A DNA stretch of 64,000 nt from Oscillospiraceae bacterium (GTDB taxonomy: Bacteria; Bacillota; Clostridia; Oscillospirales; Oscillospiraceae), in assembly GCA_017412765.1 (NCBI GenBank), contig JAFPWN010000044.1, forward strand, positions 1-64,000, written 5' to 3'. Shown here one piece after another: positions 23,581 to 32,236 of this stretch. Numbering within the stretch: position 1 is the stretch's first letter; each line of letters opens with the position of its first letter. The notes under the pieces were generated by a model that saw only the letters and a program-made list of their open reading frames with translations, did no database searches and had not been told where the DNA came from. A program made the position numbers and the translations under genes.

Positions 23581-24948
23581 ATGAAAAAAACGGCGCTTCT
23601 TACCGCGCTCCTGCTCGTCGTTTCATTATGCCTTGCCCCGAACGTATATGCCAAGGATCTCGAGCCGTGCCACCACTGCGGCGGTACGGGCAGGTATGAC
23701 TGCCTCAACTGCCATAACGAGGTGTGGATCGCCTGCGATCTATGCTCCGGCGAGAAAACCATCGTGTGCGGGGAGTGCTCCGGAGCGGGATATTTCACCT
23801 GCCCCTCGTGCTCCGGCGACGGATATACGCGCTCCGGCAACGGTGAGATACCGCCGGACGCCGCGCCAGGCTCCTGCGGGCAGTGCGGCGGCAGCGGAAA
23901 GCTCGAATGCCCGGCGTGCCGCGGGGCGGGAGCGGTAGAATGCAATCGCTGCCTCGGCGCCGGAGGGAGAGAGTGCGACAAGGATGAGTGCCTTGTCGCC
24001 CGCGCGCACGATTGGAAATGCCCGTTCTGCATGGGAACGGGGTATCTTCTGACTAACTTCTGGCCGGGAGAGAACGACGGCGTTCAGAATATGCCTGCCG
24101 CCGGAGATCTTATATGGGAAAGCGGCAAATCGACGCCATTCGGCGGCGCGGAGCAGATCGAGAATCCGCAGCCGCAGCCCGATCCGCAGCCGCAGCCCGA
24201 TGTGCATCCGGCAGACGACCCGGAGCCTCAGCCCGATCCGCACTCGTCAGATGACCCGACGCCGTCAGATGACCCGACGCCGATCGACGAGCCGGAGGAA
24301 GATTATTCCGAGATATTCGTCGAGCCGGAGAGTATGACCGGCGAAGAGAGGGATATTTTTGAAGCTCTCGACGAAGCGGAGCGCAGAGCCGCGCTCGGAA
24401 AGGCTGCTGCGATCATCTCGACCGCCGAGCCGCAGAGCGCGGGTGAAGCTCTCGGCGCTGTGCTTGAGAGCATAGTAAAGAGAAGCGGAGCGGACTCGAT
24501 GGAGGAAGCGAGAATAATGCCGATCGGCTTTTCGGGGCGTCTGGAGCTCGGATTTCCCGTGAGGATTACGGTCTCTGTGCCTCAGGGAGCGCTTGACGGC
24601 GGCAGAAATATCGCCGTTTTCCGCGCTGTCGAGGAGGACGGAGAGATAAAGAGCCTTGAGAGCCTCGGAAGAGCGGAATACCGCACATATCCCGACGGCT
24701 CCGTGAGCGAAATAAGCTTCGTCGCCACCGGCTTATCGGAGGTCTTTACGATATCGGAGGAGCTTTCATCGAGCGTTTCTCTTTCAAAAGCCGAAGCGCC
24801 GGAGAGCGCGGAGAGCGCGGAGAGCACACCCGGCGCGCTTATAGCCGAAAAACCGGAGGCGCAGGGCTGGATGATTCCCGCCGCTGCGGTGTTCGCTGTC
24901 GCCGCGGTCGCGGCAGCTGTTGCTCTCATCGTAAAAAAGAAAGGATAA
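23581..24948 (+). CDS. Exported protein with DnaJ-like zinc-ribbon repeats and C-terminal membrane anchor
   Basis: A 455-residue protein: signal peptide (1-24), then about ten CxxC pairs between residues 30 and 150 (CHHCGGTG, CPSCSGDG, CGQCGGSG, CPACRGAG, CNRCLGAG), the CxxCxGxG spacing of the DnaJ zinc domain. A Pro/Gln/Asp repeat linker (about 195-245) follows, then a possible globular domain and one C-terminal membrane helix plus KKKG. There is no J domain. Function unknown; on the outside face it might act as a thiol- or zinc-dependent chaperone. ATG 23581 is chosen over GTG 23572, which overlaps the whiA stop. Confidence 0.8.
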   Translation: MKKTALLTALLLVVSLCLAPNVYAKDLEPCHHCGGTGRYDCLNCHNEVWIACDLCSGEKTIVCGECSGAGYFTCPSCSGDGYTRSGNGEIPPDAAPGSCGQCGGSGKLECPACRGAGAVECNRCLGAGGRECDKDECLVARAHDWKCPFCMGTGYLLTNFWPGENDGVQNMPAAGDLIWESGKSTPFGGAEQIENPQPQPDPQPQPDVHPADDPEPQPDPHSSDDPTPSDDPTPIDEPEEDYSEIFVEPESMTGEERDIFEALDEAERRAALGKAAAIISTAEPQSAGEALGAVLESIVKRSGADSMEEARIMPIGFSGRLELGFPVRITVSVPQGALDGGRNIAVFRAVEEDGEIKSLESLGRAEYRTYPDGSVSEISFVATGLSEVFTISEELSSSVSLSKAEAPESAESAESTPGALIAEKPEAQGWMIPAAAVFAVAAVAAAVALIVKKKG

Positions 24949-24952
24949 ACCT

Positions 24953-27900
24953 ATGTTCACACACCTGCACGTACACACCGAATACAGCCTGCTTGACGGC
25001 GCGAACAGAATAAAGGACCTCGTCAGCCGCGTAAAGGCTATGGGGCAGACCGCCTGCGCCATCACAGACCACGGCGTTATGTACGGTGCTGTGAACTTCT
25101 ACAAGGAGTGCAAAAAGCAGGGAATAAAGCCGATAATCGGCTGCGAGGTCTACGTTGCGCCGCGCACGCGCTTCGACAAGGAGGCGGCGGCCGACCGCGA
25201 GAGATTCCACCTCATACTGCTCTGCAAGAACGAAACGGGCTACCATAACCTCTGCTCTCTCGTCTCCGCCGGCTTTACCGAGGGCTTCTATATGCGCCCG
25301 AGGGTGGATATTGACCTGCTCAGAGAGCACCACGAGGGGCTGATCGCGCTCTCAGCGTGCATTCAGGGCATAGTGCCGAAGCTCATTATCCGCGATGACT
25401 ACGAGGGCGCGAAGAAAACCGCGCTCATGTACCGCGATATCTTCGGAGAGGGCAACTACTATCTCGAGCTGCAGGACCACGGCATTCTTGACGAAAAAAA
25501 GGCCTCTGCGGGGCTGATAAGACTCTCCGGGGAGACGGGCATACCGCTCGTCTGCACGAACGACGCGCACTATCTGACCTCGTCGGACGCCTACGCTCAG
25601 GACGTTCTGATGTGCATACAGACCGGCAAAAACCTCGACGACACGGACAGAATGCGCTTCGAGACAACGGAGCTGTATATGAAAACCGAGGCTGAGATGC
25701 GCAGGCTCTTTCCCGACAATCCCGAGGCGTTCGACAATACGAACGAGATAGCGGATAAGTGCAATCTCGACTTCGAGTTCGGTCACTACAAGCTGCCGGA
25801 ATTCAAGCTCCCCGAGGGCGAGACGAGCTCGCGCGACTACCTTCGCAAAAAGTGCGAGGAGGGTCTGCTCAAAAAGTACGGTCCCGACCGGCCGGAGGTC
25901 AGAAAGCAGCTCGACTATGAGCTTGACATGATAGAGAAGATGGGCTTTACGGACTATTTTCTCATCGTTCAGGACTTCGTTATGTTTGCTAAGAACGCGG
26001 GAATACCCGTCGGCCCCGGGCGCGGAAGCGCGGCAGGCTCGGTTGTGAGCTACTGCCTAAACATAACCGAGGTCGATCCGATAAAATATTCGCTCTTTTT
26101 TGAGCGATTCCTAAATCCGGAGCGCGTGAGCATGCCGGATATCGATATGGATTTCTGCGAGCGCCGTAGAGGCGAGGTCGTAGACTACGTAAAGCGCAAG
26201 TACGGCGAGGATCACGTCGCGCAGATAGTTACCTTCAACACGCTCAAGGCGAAAAACGCCGTCAGAAGCGTTTCAAAGGTGCTGGGGCTGACCTTCCAGG
26301 AGGAAAACGAGCTTGCCAAGGCGATACCGAACGTTCTCAAGGTGACCATTAAGGACGCGCTTGAAAATTCCAAGGCGTTCCGCGATATGTACGACGCCGA
26401 CGAGCGCTACCGCAAGGTGATCGACACCGCCCGCGCTATCGAGGATATGCCGAAGGATACCGGCACACACGCCGCCGGGATCGTAATAACGAAAAACCCC
26501 GTCGTGAGCTACGTTCCGCTCGCGCTCAGCAAAAAGGACAACACCATCGCAACGCAGTACGTCATGACCACGCTCGAGGAGCTGGGACTTCTCAAGATGG
26601 ACTTCCTCGGTCTGCGAAATCTGACGATAATCGACGACGCGGTGAAGACTATACGCAAAACCGTTCCGGATTTTGACGTCCGAGCGATCCCGGACGACGA
26701 TGCGGCGACCTACAAAATGCTCCAGGACGGGCGCACGAGCGGAGTTTTCCAGCTTGAGAGCACCGGCATGACCGGCGTGTGCGTGAGCCTCAAGGCAAAA
26801 TCCATTGAGGATATCACCGCCGTCATCGCGCTCTACCGACCCGGCCCGATGGACTCGATCCCGCGCTTTATCGAGTTCTCTCAGCACCCGGAGAAGATAA
26901 AATACAAGCATCCTATGCTCGAGCCGATACTGAACGTGACCTACGGCTGCATCGTCTATCAGGAGCAGGTAATCGAGATAATGCGACGCCTCGCGGGCTT
27001 CAGCATGGGTCAGGCTGACCTTATCCGCCGCGCCATGTCGAAAAAGCACAAGGACGAGATCGAGCGCGAGCGCGTGACCTTCATTAACGGCGATAAGAGC
27101 CGCGGTATATGCGGCGCCGTGGCAAACGGCGTGCCCGCCGAGGTCGCAAACAGCATATACGATGAGATAATCGACTTTGCCGAGTACGCCTTCAATAAGG
27201 CGCACGCGGTGAGCTACGCAATAGTCTGCTACCAGACGGCGTATCTGAAATGCCACTATCAGCGCGAGTATATGGCGGCGCTCCTCTCAAGCGTGCTCGA
27301 CCTGCCGGAAAAGGTCGCGGAGTACACGGCGGAGATAAAGGATATGGGCATTGAGCTGCTGCCGCCGGACGTAAACGAGTCCGATAACCGCTTCACCGTC
27401 TCCGGCGAGCATATCCGCTACGGACTTGCCGCCGTCAAGAACATCGGCTCGAAGTTCATCGAGACCGTTATGGCGGAGCGCGACGCGCGCGGAGCGTTCA
27501 CCTCGTTTGAGGATTTCTGCGAAAGAATGTACGGCTCGGAGCTAAACCGCCGCGCCGCCGAGAGCCTCATAAAAGCCGGAGCCTTCGACTCCCTCGGCCT
27601 GAACCGCAAGCAGCTCATGCAGATCTGCCCGCTGGTGCTCGACTCCGTGGCAGATAAGCGGCGCAGAAACGTAGAGGGTCAGCTCGACCTCTTCGGCTCC
27701 GCGGAGTCCGACGAGGGCGCGATGGCGTCGATAAAGATCCCGGACGTCGAGGACTTTACCCACATTGAGCGCATGGCGATGGAGCGCGAGGTCACGGGGC
27801 TGTATCTCTCCGGTCACCCGATGGATAACTACCGCGACAGACTCAGACGCGCCGGCGCAGTAGCGATTGGCAGGATAATGAGCGAGTTTGCGCCGGACTT

Positions 27901-28432
27901 TGAAAATCCGACGCTTCAGGATAACGACAACGTGCTGATCGCCGGAGTAGTAAACGACGTCAAGCACAAGCAGACGAAAAACGGCGGCATGATGGCATAC
28001 GTTACGGTAAACGACGGCACGGGCGATATAGAGCTTCTCGTTTTCAGCAAGGTGCTTGAGGAGTGCCAGCGGATACTTGAAAACGACGCGCTCGTATTCG
28101 TGCGGGGCAGGCTCTCGGTGCGCGATGAAAAGGCGCCGCAGATCGTCGCAAACGAGATAAAGAGCATAGATACGCTGCCTGCCCGCAGGAGCGAAACGCC
28201 GAAGCCTTCAGAGCCGCAAAAGGGCGCGAAGCTCTACCTCAGAGTCGCGCGCGAAACCGCCGGGGTCAAGGAAAAGCTCCGTCAGCTCCTCACGATGTTC
28301 GAGGGCGAAACAGAGCTTATACTCTACTTTGAAGACACAAAAAAGCGCTACCGTCTCTGGTGCCTTCTGCATGAGGCGCTTATCGACGAGCTAAGAGACC
28401 GCTTCGGCGATGAAAACGTGGTGATAAAATGA
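24953..28432 (+). CDS. dnaE: DNA polymerase III subunit alpha
   Basis: A 1159-residue family C polymerase. An N-terminal PHP domain (HLHVHTEYSLLDG at 4-16), catalytic palm with PDIDMDF (near residue 394), the fingers (HAAGIVI), HhH and OB-fold (NVLIAGVVNDVKHKQT near 985) domains are in normal order. Firmicutes usually also have PolC; it is not in this window. It begins 4 bases after the preceding stop and overlaps the following GNAT gene by 4 bases. Confidence 0.97.
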   Translation: MFTHLHVHTEYSLLDGANRIKDLVSRVKAMGQTACAITDHGVMYGAVNFYKECKKQGIKPIIGCEVYVAPRTRFDKEAAADRERFHLILLCKNETGYHNLCSLVSAGFTEGFYMRPRVDIDLLREHHEGLIALSACIQGIVPKLIIRDDYEGAKKTALMYRDIFGEGNYYLELQDHGILDEKKASAGLIRLSGETGIPLVCTNDAHYLTSSDAYAQDVLMCIQTGKNLDDTDRMRFETTELYMKTEAEMRRLFPDNPEAFDNTNEIADKCNLDFEFGHYKLPEFKLPEGETSSRDYLRKKCEEGLLKKYGPDRPEVRKQLDYELDMIEKMGFTDYFLIVQDFVMFAKNAGIPVGPGRGSAAGSVVSYCLNITEVDPIKYSLFFERFLNPERVSMPDIDMDFCERRRGEVVDYVKRKYGEDHVAQIVTFNTLKAKNAVRSVSKVLGLTFQEENELAKAIPNVLKVTIKDALENSKAFRDMYDADERYRKVIDTARAIEDMPKDTGTHAAGIVITKNPVVSYVPLALSKKDNTIATQYVMTTLEELGLLKMDFLGLRNLTIIDDAVKTIRKTVPDFDVRAIPDDDAATYKMLQDGRTSGVFQLESTGMTGVCVSLKAKSIEDITAVIALYRPGPMDSIPRFIEFSQHPEKIKYKHPMLEPILNVTYGCIVYQEQVIEIMRRLAGFSMGQADLIRRAMSKKHKDEIERERVTFINGDKSRGICGAVANGVPAEVANSIYDEIIDFAEYAFNKAHAVSYAIVCYQTAYLKCHYQREYMAALLSSVLDLPEKVAEYTAEIKDMGIELLPPDVNESDNRFTVSGEHIRYGLAAVKNIGSKFIETVMAERDARGAFTSFEDFCERMYGSELNRRAAESLIKAGAFDSLGLNRKQLMQICPLVLDSVADKRRRNVEGQLDLFGSAESDEGAMASIKIPDVEDFTHIERMAMEREVTGLYLSGHPMDNYRDRLRRAGAVAIGRIMSEFAPDFENPTLQDNDNVLIAGVVNDVKHKQTKNGGMMAYVTVNDGTGDIELLVFSKVLEECQRILENDALVFVRGRLSVRDEKAPQIVANEIKSIDTLPARRSETPKPSEPQKGAKLYLRVARETAGVKEKLRQLLTMFEGETELILYFEDTKKRYRLWCLLHEALIDELRDRFGDENVVIK

Positions 28433-28974
28433 TTTACGCGAGAGATTTTACCCTGAAAAGCGGCGATGTGGCGAGAGTGCGAAACGCTCGGGAGGCTGAC
28501 GCCGAAGAGATAATAAAGCTGTTCCGCACGTGCCGCGAGGAGACGGATTTTCTCCTCTCCTACAATGAGGAATCGAAGCTCACGCCGGAAAAGGAGCGCG
28601 AGATCATAGCCGGAATGAACGAGGCTGAGAGAAGCGCGCTGTTAGTAATAGAATACGGCGGCTCTCTCGCCGGCACAGCGGGCTTTTCCGAGGTGCGGGA
28701 CAGAATAAAGCTCCGACACAGAGCGTCCTTCGGCGTAAATATCCTGCGCGGCTTGTGGGGCATGGGACTCGGAAAGGCGATAGTTCAGGCGGTGATCGAC
28801 TGCGCGAGGACGGCAGAGTACGAGCAGCTTGAGCTTGAGGTCGTGGCGGAAAACGAGCGCGCCGTCGGGCTTTATAAAAGCCTCGGCTTTACGGAATTCG
28901 GAAGAAACCCGCGCGGCTTCAGAACGCGGTATGGCGCGTATCAGGAGCTTATTTCAATGAGAATGGAACTGTAA
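28429..28974 (+). CDS. GNAT family N-acetyltransferase
   Basis: A 181-residue acetyl-CoA-dependent acetyltransferase. The coenzyme A loop is recognisable as GLWGMGLGKAI (about residues 103-113), followed by the VVAENERAVGLYKSLGF motif near 145. Similar to RimJ/RimL or PA-acyltransferase types, substrate unknown. ATG overlaps the dnaE stop (ATGA). Confidence 0.9.
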   Translation: MIYARDFTLKSGDVARVRNAREADAEEIIKLFRTCREETDFLLSYNEESKLTPEKEREIIAGMNEAERSALLVIEYGGSLAGTAGFSEVRDRIKLRHRASFGVNILRGLWGMGLGKAIVQAVIDCARTAEYEQLELEVVAENERAVGLYKSLGFTEFGRNPRGFRTRYGAYQELISMRMEL

Positions 28975-28975
28975 G

Positions 28976-29416
28976 ATGGACTGCTTCAACGTATCGCTCT
29001 CCGAGCAGGAGATAAACAAAATACCTATGCTCGCGCTCGCCCATATAGGCGACGGGGTGTTCGAGCTTATGGTGCGCTCAAAGCTGATTCTTGAGGGCAA
29101 GACGCGCGTAAACGACCTGCACCGCGCCTGCGTAAGGATAGTCGCTGCGACAAGTCAGGCAAAGCGCATGGAGAAGCTCCTGCCGTACCTGACGGACTCC
29201 GAGCTTGCGATATTCAGGCGCGGGCGAAACGCGAAGGTCAACTCAGTGCCGCACGCCGCCTCAGTGCGCGAGTATCACGAGGCGACGGGGCTTGAGGCGC
29301 TTTTCGGCGCGCTCTGGCTGATGGGCGAAAGGGCGCGCCTGAACGAGCTTTTTTCATTAGCGATGGAGGAACAAAATGAGAATAACGAGCCCGCTTCTCT
29401 CAAAAATAATATCTGA
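28976..29416 (+). CDS. mrnC: Mini-ribonuclease III
   Basis: A 146-residue RNase III catalytic domain without a dsRNA-binding domain. It matures 23S rRNA ends in Gram-positives. The catalytic helix LAHIGDGVFELMVR (residues 21-34) corresponds to LxxxGDAVYxLxVR. The usual neighbour cysS is absent. Its last 41 bases overlap the start of rqcH, an unusually long overlap. Confidence 0.93.
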   Translation: MDCFNVSLSEQEINKIPMLALAHIGDGVFELMVRSKLILEGKTRVNDLHRACVRIVAATSQAKRMEKLLPYLTDSELAIFRRGRNAKVNSVPHAASVREYHEATGLEALFGALWLMGERARLNELFSLAMEEQNENNEPASLKNNI

Positions 29417-30821
29417 GATAGCGGATTTTGCCGAGGGCGGCAAGATCGAAAAGGTCATACAGCCCTCGCGCGCTGAGATAGTGCTTACGATAAAGAGCGG
29501 GCGCGGCAGGCGCGACCTTTATATCGGCTCTGCCGGCGGCGCGGCGAGGGTGAATCTAACGCGCGCGGACTACGATAAGCCCTCCGAGCCGCCGATGTTC
29601 TGTATGCTTCTCAGAAAGCACCTCGTCGGCGCGAGGATAGAGGCGGTGACCCAGCCGAACGGCGACAGAATAGCGGCGTTCGACCTCCTTGCGCCCGGAA
29701 TGTTCGGAGAGGGCGAGAAGCGCAGACTTGTCTGCGAGCTGTTCGGCAGGGCGGTAAACGTGATACTCACGGACGGCGAGGGCGTGATAACCGACTGTCT
29801 GCGGCGCGTCGGCTCCGTCGAGGAGGAGCGCGCGATACTGCCCGGCATGAAGTACCGCGAGCCGGAAAAGCCGGACAGAGCTGACCGCGACGAGCCGGAA
29901 GTGCCGGAGAAATATGAGAGCTTCAACGATTGGGTGGACGATTTCTTCCGCGAAAAGGCGGCGGCAGAGCGCAAAGCGCGCCTCACGGGCGACCTTTACA
30001 GAGAGATGCGCCGGCTGCGCGACCGCACCGAGCGCAGGCTCGAGGCTCAGCGAAACGAGCTTTACTCCGCCGGAAACCGCGAGTACACGCGCGAGTGCGG
30101 CGACATCATAACGACAAATCTGCACGCGATGAAAAAGGGGCAGAGCGTGCTCATAGCCGAGGACTATTACCGCGGCGGCAAGCGCGAGATAAAGCTTGAC
30201 CCATTAAAGACCCCACAGGCGAACGCTGCTAAATACTACAAGGATTATGTCAAGCAGCGCAACGCTGAGGAGCATCTTACAACGCTTATCGCAAGCGGAG
30301 AGGAGGAGCTTGACTACCTCAATTCCGTACTTGAAGAGATACAGAGAGCCGAAAAAGAGCGCGATATTATCGAAATTCGCCACGAATTACAGGAGAGCGG
30401 TATTCTCCGCAGGGCGCGATCGAAGAAGCCGGAGAGATTCAAGGCTGACGAGCCAATGAGATTTATGTCAACTGATGGCCTGCTCATCAGAGTCGGGCGC
30501 AACAACGTGCAGAACGACCTTCTGACGCTCAAAAACTCCGCAAAGACCGATCTCTGGCTGCACACGCAGAAGATCCACGGCAGCCACGTCGTAGTCTCCG
30601 CAAACGGCGGAGAGGTGCCGGAATCGACCATCGTCGAGGCGGCGTCGCTTGCAGCTTACTACTCCGGCGCGAGAGATGCGACGAAGGCGCCGGTGGACTA
30701 CGCGCTCGTAAAATACGTCAAAAAGCCTGCCGGAGCAAAGCCGGGCATGGTCATATATACAAACTATAAGACGATAATCGCCGAACCGGGGGTGCGGGAT
30801 GGACTTAAAAACCTCAAATGA
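29376..30821 (+). CDS. rqcH: Rqc2/NFACT-family ribosome quality control protein RqcH
   Basis: A 481-residue NFACT protein that binds stalled 50S subunits with tRNA-Ala and adds C-terminal alanine tails. NFACT-N includes PPMFCMLLRKHLVGARI with the conserved Asp-Arg in NGDRIAAF; the C-terminal NFACT-R has TDLWLHTQKIHGSHVVV. It is shorter than Bacillus RqcH (about 570), with the shortening in the middle coiled-coil/HhH part. ATG 29376 follows ATGGAGGAAC. It overlaps mrnC (41 bases) and nth (23 bases). Confidence 0.92.
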   Translation: MRITSPLLSKIISEIADFAEGGKIEKVIQPSRAEIVLTIKSGRGRRDLYIGSAGGAARVNLTRADYDKPSEPPMFCMLLRKHLVGARIEAVTQPNGDRIAAFDLLAPGMFGEGEKRRLVCELFGRAVNVILTDGEGVITDCLRRVGSVEEERAILPGMKYREPEKPDRADRDEPEVPEKYESFNDWVDDFFREKAAAERKARLTGDLYREMRRLRDRTERRLEAQRNELYSAGNREYTRECGDIITTNLHAMKKGQSVLIAEDYYRGGKREIKLDPLKTPQANAAKYYKDYVKQRNAEEHLTTLIASGEEELDYLNSVLEEIQRAEKERDIIEIRHELQESGILRRARSKKPERFKADEPMRFMSTDGLLIRVGRNNVQNDLLTLKNSAKTDLWLHTQKIHGSHVVVSANGGEVPESTIVEAASLAAYYSGARDATKAPVDYALVKYVKKPAGAKPGMVIYTNYKTIIAEPGVRDGLKNLK

Positions 30822-31428
30822 GATAATCGCGCGGCTCGAGCGCGAGTACCCGATAGCGGAGTGTACGCTCGACTATAACGAGGCGTATCATCTGCTCGTC
30901 TCTGTGCGCCTTGCGGCTCAGTGCACCGACGCGCGTGTCAATATGGTCACGCCGGCGCTCTTTGAGAAGTACCCGACGCCTTATGAGATGGCGGAGGCCT
31001 CCGTCGAGGACGTCGAGGGCTTCATAAAAAGCACCGGCTTCTATCACGGCAAGGCGCGCGACATCGTCGCGGCGGCGCAGATGCTCGTCCGCGACTTCGG
31101 AGGGCGTGTGCCGGACAATATGGAGGATCTTCTGAAGCTCCCGGGATTCGGGCGCAAGAGCGCGAATCTCATACTCGGAGACGTCTACGGCGTGCCGGGG
31201 TCGGTGGTTGTCGATACCCACTGCATCCGCCTCACGCGCCGTCTCGGCTACCATACTCTCAAGGAGCCGGAGAAGATAGAATACATACTGCGCGATATAC
31301 TGCCCGCTGACAAGGCAAACGACTTCTGTCACAGAATGGTTATGCACGGCAGGGCGGTCTGCGACGCGAGGAAGCCAAATTGCGAGGGCTGCTGCCTTAA
31401 CGATATTTGCCCGAAAATCGGCGTATAA
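30799..31428 (+). CDS. nth: Endonuclease III
   Basis: A 209-residue DNA glycosylase/AP lyase for oxidised pyrimidines. The HhH motif LPGFGRKSANLILG is followed by the catalytic Asp in VVDTHCIRL, with the [4Fe-4S] ligands C-x6-C-x2-C-x5-C at the C-terminus (CDARKPNCEGCCLNDIC). It overlaps rqcH. Confidence 0.96.
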   Translation: MDLKTSNEIIARLEREYPIAECTLDYNEAYHLLVSVRLAAQCTDARVNMVTPALFEKYPTPYEMAEASVEDVEGFIKSTGFYHGKARDIVAAAQMLVRDFGGRVPDNMEDLLKLPGFGRKSANLILGDVYGVPGSVVVDTHCIRLTRRLGYHTLKEPEKIEYILRDILPADKANDFCHRMVMHGRAVCDARKPNCEGCCLNDICPKIGV

Positions 31429-31571
31429 TGAGGTGAAGGTTGAAACCCTTCATTGGAATCAAAGCCGTTTTTCTCGCCGCATAGCGGCAATCGAAAAACA
31501 TGGCATTTTATGACCATTCCTTTTATGGTCATTTTGTGCCTGTGGCATTTGCGAAAGGAATGGTCATAAAA
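31429..31571. promoter_or_regulatory. Gap with an 18-bp perfect inverted repeat ending at a start codon
   Basis: TTTTATGACCATTCCTTT (31506-31523) is repeated in inverted form at 31554-31571, immediately before ATG 31572. The ribosome site AAAGGAATGG is inside the right arm, so the hairpin would hide it. A smaller hairpin (TGAAGG/CCTTCA) lies near 31434. No gene is seen. Confidence 0.65.
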
Positions 31572-32234
31572 ATGGATTTTGACGCGATTTTATCCGAAAT
31601 TCTGACATACGGCGACTTGGAAGAGATCGAAGAGGAGGACGCTTCGTTCTCAGAACTGAAATATCCGAAGCTGCTTCCGATGATGAGAATGTATCCTAAG
31701 CGCTATGCTCTGCGCGATTTCGGTCAGGTGTTCACGATGAAAACGAAGGGGCCGATGGGCATGGAGCTTCTTACGATCTCGTTCTGCCCGGGAGAGGGTT
31801 GCGAAGTGCCGTTTCTGCTTATCGACTGCATGAAGGTCGGCAAAAAACGCACCGTTTTCGTCGAGTATTACGACTGCACAGCCGAAAAGCCCGAGCGCGA
31901 GGAGCTGTGCGCCGTCTGGGAGCGGTACAAGGACCTGCCGGATTACGATGAAAAGCCGCACTGGTACGTCTCAGAGCGCGCGCCGTATTCTCTCATAAAG
32001 GGCTGCGAGGGCAGAGATGAGGAGCTGGGCGCGATGGTGCTCGAGAGCGCGGGCGTTTACCTCGGGGCGGTGCTTGAGGCGAAGAAGTCCGATAAGAATC
32101 TTCCGGGGCTGAGAGCCTTCCGCGAGAGGATGATACGCGAGGGCAACCCGAGCTCCGATATACTTAATAAGACGCTCGGTAAGGCTGGCAGCGAAAAGTT
32201 CTTCAAAGAATGGATAATGAAGATAGGTGACTGA
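31572..32234 (+). CDS. Uncharacterised 220-residue protein, possibly of ferredoxin-dependent bilin reductase fold
   Basis: Not firmly identified. A soluble alpha/beta protein. The stretch VPFLLIDCMKVGK (79-91) and the end segment DILNKTLGKAGSEKFFKEW (196-214) resemble, by eye, the segment carrying the catalytic Asp of PcyA (five residues after a conserved Pro, as here: P80, D85) and the C-terminal helix of that family. The PcyA His88 position would be Thr68 and its Glu76 is not seen, so PcyA-type chemistry is not expected. The start at ATG 31572 is set by the ribosome site AAAGGAATGG; an upstream in-frame start at 31500 would cross the inverted repeat. rarA follows 2 bases later. Confidence 0.6.
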   Translation: MDFDAILSEILTYGDLEEIEEEDASFSELKYPKLLPMMRMYPKRYALRDFGQVFTMKTKGPMGMELLTISFCPGEGCEVPFLLIDCMKVGKKRTVFVEYYDCTAEKPEREELCAVWERYKDLPDYDEKPHWYVSERAPYSLIKGCEGRDEELGAMVLESAGVYLGAVLEAKKSDKNLPGLRAFRERMIREGNPSSDILNKTLGKAGSEKFFKEWIMKIGD

Positions 32235-32236
32235 AT

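Noticed and set aside
24120..24300. Repeats of CCGCAGCCCGAT-like sequence as a possible regulatory repeat
   Set aside because: They are in frame and code for the Pro/Gln/Asp linker of the exported zinc-ribbon protein.
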